In this document: positions 47,237 to 55,386 of the stretch, one piece after another
Layout: every line of letters begins with the position of its first letter
Numbering within the stretch: the first letter of the stretch is position 1
Translations under genes and position numbers: made by a program
Notes under the pieces: model-generated
Told to the model about the DNA's origin: nothing
Database searches by the model: none
What the model saw: the letters and a program-made list of their open reading frames with translations, nothing else
From: Pseudomonadota bacterium
GTDB taxonomy: Bacteria > Myxococcota_A > UBA796 > GCA-2862545
Direction of reading: 5' to 3'
Length of the DNA: 55,386 nt
NCBI GenBank assembly: GCA_002862545.1
Contig: PKDJ01000094.1
Span: forward strand, 1-55,386

Positions 47237-48174
47237 CGCGCGCTCACCGGTACGAGCAAGGCGAGCTCCCCTCCCAGGCCAGGTGCCGCCGCCCAGGCCT
47301 GCGCTAGGGAAGCCGAACGCGTCAGGTACCAGCGTGACGCGATGAGCTGCGGGTCGGTAGAGCGAACATCAAGCGGTTTGATCGAGCGGCCTGCGTCGTG
47401 CGCCACCCGCGCCGCGACCGCATCACCGAGCGCGCTGCGACCGGCCAGCGCCACCGCGGGCCGCTGCAGCTGAAGCTCGGCATCGACCAGCCTCCCACAG
47501 CGCCGCAGCGCCTCCGCGTACCAAAGCACGATCCTCGGATCCCGAGGATCGCGGCGTGACGCCTCGGCGAGCGCACCGACGGCAGCGTGGGGGTCATCGA
47601 GGGAGAGCCAGCGGAGGCCGTCGAGCAACCCGGCCACGGATGACGCTCCTCCCGTGGCGACCCGCTCCAGCAGGTCGATCTCCGGGTCTGGGTCACGGTC
47701 GGTGCGGAGGGCGACGGAGGCCGTCCAGAGCGCCTCGATCACGGCAGGATCGGGGTACGAGGTCCACGCTGGAGCATCGCCTTCGTCCCCGACCTTCACC
47801 CGCGCCAGCGCCAGCTCGAGAGCCACCGTGCCTCCGAGCGAGCGCGCCTCTTCGTAGGCCACGATCGCTCCAGAGAGCTCCCCGCGCTGCTCCTGGCAGC
47901 GCGCCTCGGCGAGCGCGGCAGGAGCCGTCCAAGAGCCCTCGGCCCGGAGGTCGGCGAGCAGCCCGAGCGACTCCTCGCAGCGCCCGGTGGCCTGCAGCGC
48001 ACGGGCGAGACCGAGCCGCGCCGGCCCCGAGCCAGGCTCGGCCTCCAGCGCGCTCCGAAAGCGCTCCACCGCCAGCCGGGGGCGCCCCTGCTGCAGCAGT
48101 GCCCGACCGAGCGCCACGCCGGGAGCATGGCCATCGGCTGCGAGCGTCTGGGTCACTAGCAACAGGGCCCACAC
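47233..48174 (-). CDS. Exported TPR protein
   Basis: 313 residues. A short hydrophobic leader (WALLLVTQTLAADG) suggests export. The body has TPR-like helices: VALGRALLQQGRPRLAVERFRSAL, LGLARALQATGRCEESLGLLADL and VLWYAEALRRCGRLVDAELQL. It overlaps the sulfatase-TPR gene (ATGA), so the two are co-translated and both probably reach the periplasm. The SCP2 gene stops 1 nt upstream. Confidence 0.78.
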   Translation of the reverse strand: MWALLLVTQTLAADGHAPGVALGRALLQQGRPRLAVERFRSALEAEPGSGPARLGLARALQATGRCEESLGLLADLRAEGSWTAPAALAEARCQEQRGELSGAIVAYEEARSLGGTVALELALARVKVGDEGDAPAWTSYPDPAVIEALWTASVALRTDRDPDPEIDLLERVATGGASSVAGLLDGLRWLSLDDPHAAVGALAEASRRDPRDPRIVLWYAEALRRCGRLVDAELQLQRPAVALAGRSALGDAVAARVAHDAGRSIKPLDVRSTDPQLIASRWYLTRSASLAQAWAAAPGLGGELALLVPVSAR

Positions 48175-48175
48175 C

Positions 48176-50701
<2,526 letters not shown>

Positions 50702-50753
50702 CCCCACCTCCCCGCGGGGTGCGTCTGCCCCCCCACCTCTCCCCGGAACCTCT

Positions 50754-52004
50754 ATGCCCGTTGACTTTCAGAGCTTGAACCAAGCCGAGCTCTCTGAACT
50801 CCGTGCGCAAGCCGCCGGCCTCGGAGTCGCTGATGCCGACAAGGCGCGACGACCCGACTTGGTGTTCGAGGTCGCCCGTGCGCTCGGGCAGAAGGAAAAC
50901 CTGATCTACGGCCGCGGGGTGCTCGAGGTCCACAGCGAGGGCTTCGGCTTCCTGCGCTGCGCGAGCAACAACTTCCTTCCAGGCCCCGAAGACATCTACG
51001 TCTCCCAGAGCCAGATCCGGCGCTTCAAGCTGCAGACCGGTGACACCGTCATCGGCCGGGTGAGGCCTCCAAAGGAGGGGGAGCGCTACCTCGCCCTCCT
51101 CCGCGTCGAGACGGTGAACAGCGAGCCGCCGGGAAGCGAAGAGGCCGTCTTCGAGACGCTCACCGCGATCTACCCGGACGACCGGCTGCCTCTCGAAGAC
51201 GATCCCATGCTTCGCGCGGTCGACCTCGCCGCACCGATGGGCCTCGGCCAGCGTGGCGTCCTCGTCGCACCGCCGCGGACGGGCCGAGTCGAGCTCCTGC
51301 GCCGACTGGCTGCGGCACTGACCGCAGACGATGAGCTCTTCGTGACGGTGTTGCTCGTCGGCGAGCGCCCCGAGGAGATCCAGGAGTGGCGCCAGACGAC
51401 CGGCGCCGAGGTCGTCGCTATTCCCTTCGACGAGCCACCGGCGCGCCACGTTCAGGTCGCCGACGTGGTGTTCGAGCGCGCCCGGAGGATGGTGGAGCGC
51501 GGCGACGACGCGGTCATCCTGGTCGACAGCCTCACGCGCCTCCTCCGATTCTGTCTCGCAGAGCTTCCCCCGACCGGCCGCCTGCTCGGCGGAGTCGACA
51601 CAGCCGCTCTGCATCGCATCCGCCGCTACCTCGGGGCAGCGCGTGCGCTGGAGGAAGGCGGGTCCCTGACGATCATCGGCGTCGTGTCCGGCGATGCCGA
51701 CTCGCAGATGGACACCGTGCTGCTCGACGATCTCCGCGAGGTCGTGAACTGGGAGCTCACGCTGTCCCGTGACCTCGCAGACCGTGGCGTTCGCCCCCCG
51801 ATCGACGTGCACCGCTCCGGCACACGCCGAGACGAGCGGCTGATCACGGATCCCGAGGAGACCAAGCAGCGGGCCCAGTGGCGAGCGACACTGACCGGTG
51901 ATCCCGTCGAGGACGGCGCGGCGCTCGTCGCGTGGTGTCGCGCGGGAGCGCGGGTGCGCGGCCTCGACGACCGCGCTCAGGGTGGCTCGGCCGGCGCCCG
52001 CTGA
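50754..52004 (+). CDS. rho: Rho-family transcription termination factor with altered P-loop
   Basis: 416 residues, the normal length of Rho. The N-terminal helical domain and the RNA-binding cold-shock-like domain ([46 protein letters not shown]) are well conserved, as are [17 protein letters not shown], the Walker [11 protein letters not shown] (Asp258) and the Q-loop GGVDTAALH. However, the Walker A that is APPKAGKT in Rho reads APPRTGRV (172-179): Lys is Arg178 and Thr is Val179. The R-loop FKGTGN is replaced by LREVVN. It sits in the usual rho-rpmE-prfA-prmC order. Either ATP use is impaired or the pocket is rewired. Confidence 0.88.
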   Translation: MPVDFQSLNQAELSELRAQAAGLGVADADKARRPDLVFEVARALGQKENLIYGRGVLEVHSEGFGFLRCASNNFLPGPEDIYVSQSQIRRFKLQTGDTVIGRVRPPKEGERYLALLRVETVNSEPPGSEEAVFETLTAIYPDDRLPLEDDPMLRAVDLAAPMGLGQRGVLVAPPRTGRVELLRRLAAALTADDELFVTVLLVGERPEEIQEWRQTTGAEVVAIPFDEPPARHVQVADVVFERARRMVERGDDAVILVDSLTRLLRFCLAELPPTGRLLGGVDTAALHRIRRYLGAARALEEGGSLTIIGVVSGDADSQMDTVLLDDLREVVNWELTLSRDLADRGVRPPIDVHRSGTRRDERLITDPEETKQRAQWRATLTGDPVEDGAALVAWCRAGARVRGLDDRAQGGSAGAR

Positions 52005-52103
52005 CACGCGGCTGCTTGACAGAGCGATCCGGACCGGCAAAGAGGCCGTGTTCCGGGCCTGCCGAGGTTGCCGATCTCCGGCCCAACGCACGCCCAAGTC
52101 ATC

Positions 52104-52109
52104 TATATT
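52104..52109 (+). promoter_or_regulatory. Possible -10 element for rpmE
   Basis: TATATT lies 17 nt before the rpmE start codon in an otherwise GC-rich gap. No good -35 hexamer is found 16-18 bp upstream; a TTGACA at 52016-52021 is too far away. Confidence 0.3.
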
Positions 52110-52126
52110 CTGGGAGCAAGCCTCAA

Positions 52127-52378
52127 ATGAAGGACGGCATCCACCCCGAGTACTGCTTCGTGGTCTTCAGAGACGTGTCGAACGGCTTCGAGTTCCTCAC
52201 GCGCTCGACCATGAGCAGCCGCGACACGACCGAGTACGAGGGTCAGGAGTACCCCCTGATCAAGATCGACATCTCGGCCGCGTCGCACCCGTTCTTCACG
52301 GGCACGCAGAAGATCCTCGACACCGAGGGTCGCGTCGAGAAGTTCTACAAGAAGTACGGCTTCAAGCCCGCTACCTGA
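52127..52378 (+). CDS. rpmE: Ribosomal protein L31, type B
   Basis: 83 residues starting [16 protein letters not shown] and ending [22 protein letters not shown], both hallmarks of L31. It lacks the CxxC Zn-finger pairs of type A L31 and is of the zinc-independent (type B) form. L31 bridges the ribosomal subunits. The gene has a GGAG 11 nt upstream and lies between the Rho-family gene and prfA. Type B L31 is often made under zinc shortage, but no clear Zur box is visible in the short upstream region. Confidence 0.93.
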   Translation: MKDGIHPEYCFVVFRDVSNGFEFLTRSTMSSRDTTEYEGQEYPLIKIDISAASHPFFTGTQKILDTEGRVEKFYKKYGFKPAT

Positions 52379-52401
52379 GCGCGCTCACGCACACAGCGCT
52401 C
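52377..52401 (+). terminator. Weak hairpin at the end of rpmE
   Basis: GAGCGC (52377-52382) and GCGCTC (52396-52401) form a 6-bp stem with a 13-nt loop, overlapping the last base of the rpmE stop. There is no U tract, so it is a weak candidate for terminating or stabilising the rpmE transcript. Confidence 0.25.
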
Positions 52402-52492
52402 GGCGGTCGAGGTTGCTGTCTCTCTTGAGGGCCTCGTCGATTGCGCCATCGGCGCCGGTCCCCTCCCGTGACACGCTCGCACCGAGGCACGC

Positions 52493-53590
52493 ATGTTCGA
52501 CAAGCTCGAGGCCTTCGTGGCTCGTCTGGAGGTACTCGACCGCCAGATGATGGATCCCGCCGTGCTGCGGAGCCCGTCACGGCTGCGCGACCTCGGGCGT
52601 GAGTCGACGCACGTACGGGCGATCGTCGAGCAGTGGGATGCGCACAAGCGCTCCCAGACCGAGCTCGAGGACGCGCGTGCGATGCTGATCGACGAAGACG
52701 ACAGCGACATGCGCGAGATGGTCCGCGAGGAGATCACGGGGCTCGAGGCCTCTCTGCGCGAGAGCCTCGAGCAGCTGCGGCTGATGCTGCTGCCGCGTGA
52801 TCCCTTCGAGGGTCGCCCGCTCCTGCTCGAGATTCGTGCGGGGACGGGTGGCGACGAGGCGGCCTTGTTCGCCGCCGATCTCGCTCGGATGTACATGCGC
52901 TACGGAGAAGACCGCAAGCTCCGCTTCGAGACCCTCTCCACCAGCACGATCTCGGTCGGTGGAACCGGCCGCACGATTCAGGGCTTCAAGGAAGTCGTCC
53001 TCAGCGTCACGGGTGAGGATGCCTACAGCATGCTGCGCTTCGAGGCCGGCGTGCACCGTGTTCAGCGCGTGCCCGCAACGGAGTCACAGGGTCGCATCCA
53101 CACCTCCGCCGCCACCGTCGCCGTGCTTCCCGAGCCCGACGAGGTCGAGGTCAAGATCGACGCGAAGGACCTTCGGATCGACACCATGCGCGCGGGCGGT
53201 CCCGGTGGCCAGTCGGTCAACACCACGGACTCTGCCGTGCGAATCGTCCACATTCCGACGGGCCTGACCGTCCAGTGCCAAGACGAGAAGTCCCAGCACA
53301 AGAACAAGGACAAGGCGATGCGCGTACTCAAGGCGCGTCTGCTCGAGAAGGAGCAAGCCGAGCGCGCAGCAGAGGAGTCTGCCGCACGCAAGGCCATGGT
53401 CGGCAGCGGCGACCGCAGCGAGCGCATCCGCACCTACAACTACCCGCAGAACCGCGTGACCGACCACCGCATCGGCCTCACGCTGTACAAGCTCGACGCC
53501 ATCGTGAACGGCAACCTCACGGAGCTGTTCGACGCCCTCACGGCCGCACACCAGGCGGAGCTGCTCGCCGCCGAGGGCCTGGACGGTTGA
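52493..53590 (+). CDS. prfA: Peptide chain release factor 1
   Basis: 365 residues. The catalytic GGQ is at 238-240 in [18 protein letters not shown]. The codon-recognition tripeptide in VPATESQGR (Pro-Ala-Thr at 194-196) fits the P-x-T pattern of RF1, which reads UAA and UAG, and not the SPF of RF2. The first ~100 residues form the usual coiled domain 1. RF1 releases the finished peptide from the ribosome, and is methylated on the GGQ Gln by the next gene's product. Confidence 0.97.
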   Translation: MFDKLEAFVARLEVLDRQMMDPAVLRSPSRLRDLGRESTHVRAIVEQWDAHKRSQTELEDARAMLIDEDDSDMREMVREEITGLEASLRESLEQLRLMLLPRDPFEGRPLLLEIRAGTGGDEAALFAADLARMYMRYGEDRKLRFETLSTSTISVGGTGRTIQGFKEVVLSVTGEDAYSMLRFEAGVHRVQRVPATESQGRIHTSAATVAVLPEPDEVEVKIDAKDLRIDTMRAGGPGGQSVNTTDSAVRIVHIPTGLTVQCQDEKSQHKNKDKAMRVLKARLLEKEQAERAAEESAARKAMVGSGDRSERIRTYNYPQNRVTDHRIGLTLYKLDAIVNGNLTELFDALTAAHQAELLAAEGLDG

Positions 53591-54474
53591 GCGGGCTCGT
53601 CCCGCTCGTCGACGTGCTCACGCGCACCGAGCGTTGGTTTCGTGAGCGCGGCATCCCCTCCCCGCGCCTCGAGTCCGAGCTCATCCTCGCGCACGTGCTC
53701 GGCATGAAGCGTCTCGAGCTCTACCTGGCGCACGACCGTCCCTTGAGCGAAGACGAGCTCGGCGCGCTCCGAGCGCTGGTCGCCCGCCGCGGTAAGCGGG
53801 AGCCGCTCGCCTGGATTCTCGGCACCGCTGGGTTTCACGCGATCGATCTCCACATCGTCCCGGGCGTCCTCGTGCCGCGCCCCGACACCGAGACCCTTGT
53901 CGACGCCGCGCTGGAGTGGTTGACCGACACCGAGGAGCCGATCTACGTGGCTGACGTAGGCAGCGGGTCTGGCGCCATCGGCCTCGCCGTCGCCACGGCC
54001 CGCCCGAGCGTGCGCGTCTATGCCATCGACCGCGCCCCCGAGGCACTGGAGTGCACACGTCGCAACGTGACCGCCCTCGGACTCGAGCAGCGAGTCGCCG
54101 TGCTGCGTGGCGATCTGCTCGCGCCGATTCCCGCCGAGCGCCCGGTCGACTGGGTCCTCTCCAACCCTCCCTACATTCCGTCTCGGCAGCTCCGCACGCT
54201 GCAGCCGGAGGTGTCGAAGTGGGAGCCGAGGCTCGCGCTGGATGGCGGCCACGACGGGCTGGACGTGTACCGCACGCTGGTGCCCGCAGCAGCCCGTCGC
54301 GCGCGCCAGGGCGTGCTCGTCGAGGTCGGTGCCGGCCAGGCTCCCCAAGTGTCGGATCTGTTCCGACGCGCCGGACTGCAGGACATCACGACCTGGCGTG
54401 ACCTGGCGGGCATCTCGCGAGTCGTGGGCGGCCGCTGCGCTCCTGGCACGAGTCCCGAGCAGCATCCGGCTTGA
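53587..54474 (+). CDS. prmC: Release factor glutamine methyltransferase PrmC
   Basis: 295 residues. SAM-binding motifs are [16 protein letters not shown] (122-137) and the catalytic NPPY at 193-196, with the family-specific VPRPDTE at 96-102. It methylates the Gln of the GGQ loop in release factors. The start is TTG 53587, overlapping the prfA stop (TTGA), which fits the tight prfA-prmC coupling seen in many bacteria; GTG 53614 is an alternative. Confidence 0.94.
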   Translation: MSGLVPLVDVLTRTERWFRERGIPSPRLESELILAHVLGMKRLELYLAHDRPLSEDELGALRALVARRGKREPLAWILGTAGFHAIDLHIVPGVLVPRPDTETLVDAALEWLTDTEEPIYVADVGSGSGAIGLAVATARPSVRVYAIDRAPEALECTRRNVTALGLEQRVAVLRGDLLAPIPAERPVDWVLSNPPYIPSRQLRTLQPEVSKWEPRLALDGGHDGLDVYRTLVPAAARRARQGVLVEVGAGQAPQVSDLFRRAGLQDITTWRDLAGISRVVGGRCAPGTSPEQHPA

Positions 54475-54497
54475 ACGCGGGTACCGACCCCTGATAG

Positions 54498-54516
54498 ACC
54501 TCCATCCTCGGGAGGT
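54498..54516 (+). promoter_or_regulatory. Hairpin covering the Shine-Dalgarno of the solute-binding gene
   Basis: ACCTCC (54498-54503) can pair with the Shine-Dalgarno GGAGGT (54511-54516) across a 7-nt loop. The 6-bp pairing would hide the ribosome binding site, 3 nt before ATG 54520. Confidence 0.3.
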
Positions 54517-54519
54517 TGG

Positions 54520-55386
54520 ATGTCTCTGCGCACCGTGATCATGGCGCCTCTGTTCGTGCTGCTCGCCTGTGGCGGCGAGAGCGCACCCGCGCCAGCGCCG
54601 GCGCCAAGTGGCAGCTCTGGAGCGGAGCAACAACCGGATCAGGTTTCCGCGGAGCACGAGACTCGCGACACCCTCGTGGTGGGCACCTCGGCCGACCTCG
54701 GCAACCTGGTGTCCGTCGTCCAGGAGTCCGCAGCCGACAGCGACATCCTTGCCGCCCTGTCCACCCGGATGGTCGAGGTCGACTTCGACTGCTCGATCAA
54801 GAAGGCGCCCGGGCTCGCGGAGTCGTTCGAGTGGTCTCCCGAGGGCACGACGCTCACGATGCGCCTACGGAGCGACATCTCCTGGGAGGACGGCAAGCCC
54901 GTCACCGCTCACGACGTCGCCTTCACCTACGACCTGATCTCAGACCCCAGCGTCGCCTCACCACGCCTGCCGTACATGGCACGACTCGTGGAGGGCAAGC
55001 GCCCGGTCGTCATCGACGACCACACGATCGAGTGGCACTTCACCGAGGCCTACGACCGCGACACGCAGATGTCGCACGTCGCCGCCATTAGCCTGGTGCC
55101 CAAGCACATCCTGGAGTCCACCGATCGTGCATCGCTGCGCTCCAGCCCGCTGGCCACCGCCCCGCTGTCCTACGGCCCCTGGAAGCTCGCCAAGTGGGAG
55201 CCCAACCAGCGCATCGTGCTCGAGCCCAACGACAAGTTCACCGGTCCCGACGAGTTCAAGCCATACCTCAAGAAGGTCATCTTCAAGATCATCCCCGAGT
55301 ACTCCACACGCATGCTCGAACTCGAAAGCGGCAAGATCGACATGATGCAGTCCATCTTGGTCGCAGACGCAGACCGCCTGCGGAAG
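54520..55386 (+). CDS. Family-5 ABC transporter solute-binding lipoprotein, 3' end missing
   Basis: The frame is open to the window edge (289 codons). The signal FVLLACGG gives a lipobox LLAC, so the protein is lipid-anchored. A Pro/Ala/Ser-rich linker precedes the periplasmic binding domain: LSTRMVEVD, LTMRLRSDISWEDGKPVTAHDVAFTYDLI, YGPWKLAKWEPNQRIVLEPND and IPEYSTRMLELESGKIDMM are hallmarks of DppA/OppA-type binding proteins. These bind peptides, nickel complexes or sugars; the ligand is not predictable. GGAGGT lies 3-8 nt upstream. Permease and ATPase genes would be expected downstream, beyond the window. Confidence 0.9.
   Translation, partial: MSLRTVIMAPLFVLLACGGESAPAPAPAPSGSSGAEQQPDQVSAEHETRDTLVVGTSADLGNLVSVVQESAADSDILAALSTRMVEVDFDCSIKKAPGLAESFEWSPEGTTLTMRLRSDISWEDGKPVTAHDVAFTYDLISDPSVASPRLPYMARLVEGKRPVVIDDHTIEWHFTEAYDRDTQMSHVAAISLVPKHILESTDRASLRSSPLATAPLSYGPWKLAKWEPNQRIVLEPNDKFTGPDEFKPYLKKVIFKIIPEYSTRMLELESGKIDMMQSILVADADRLRK

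Noticed and set aside
52016..52044. TTGACA as -35 of an rpmE promoter
   Set aside because: The hexamer is perfect, but the sequence 17 bp downstream (AAAGAG) is a poor -10 and the start codon is over 80 bp further on.

Overview
This is a GC-rich chromosomal window with densely packed, often overlapping genes. It reads like a bacterium of the Myxococcota or a neighbouring former-deltaproteobacterial group. The clues are several Ser/Thr kinases and a PP2C phosphatase, an FHA protein, a kinase with an AgmX/PglI-like extracytoplasmic tail, many TPR proteins and a MoxR/VWA cluster. This placement is inference from gene content; no rRNA or tRNA gene is present to confirm it.

Layout. 1-5.2 kb (+): the end of a pseudokinase-PP2C protein and a large kinase/ATPase/TPR signalling protein. 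5.2-15.2 kb (-): an ApaH-like phosphatase, a Cys-rich exported protein, a tandem HCCA-isomerase fusion, a PlsB-like acyltransferase, a GT-C-like membrane protein, and carB/carA. 15.5-18.5 kb (+): a membrane-anchored sulfatase-superfamily enzyme translationally coupled to a Ser/Thr kinase. 18.5-35.4 kb (-): one tightly packed array of eleven intact genes. In transcription order these are DUF4175, a peptidase-MA/TPR/thioredoxin fusion, MoxR, DUF58, BatA-like, DUF4159, VWA/GATase-like, TPR, ECF sigma, membrane anti-sigma and an EF-G-like GTPase, followed by a truncated DUF1801/YdeI-like remnant. 35.5-38 kb (-): lexA with a palindromic operator, and an FHA membrane protein. 38.1-42.8 kb (+): a six-gene operon (rhomboid-like pseudoprotease, homocysteine methyltransferase, membrane protein, TetR regulator, beta-propeller, coiled-coil protein). 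42.8-48.5 kb: an ALDH7 dehydrogenase (-), a lipoprotein (+), a sulfatase-TPR lipoprotein, a TPR protein and an SCP2 protein (-). 48.5-55.4 kb (+): ligA, a Rho-family gene, rpmE, prfA, prmC and the start of a family-5 ABC solute-binding lipoprotein.

How the genes fit together. The 35.4-18.5 kb array looks like an envelope-maintenance or envelope-stress module. It joins a MoxR ATPase with three VWA-type partners, a periplasmic protease/thioredoxin fusion, and its own sigma/anti-sigma pair. The two most unusual points are: (1) the gene in the usual rho-rpmE-prfA-prmC position encodes a Rho whose RNA-binding half is intact but whose Walker A Lys-Thr is replaced by Arg-Val; and (2) the MoxR/VWA array includes a protease-TPR-thioredoxin fusion and runs into an EF-G paralogue that lacks the usual domain IV motif. 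Smaller regulatory signals worth attention are the lexA palindrome, a 9-bp hairpin between carB and the next start codon, a consensus promoter straddling the ligA stop, and a perfect Shine-Dalgarno placed before an ATC codon at the sulfatase.
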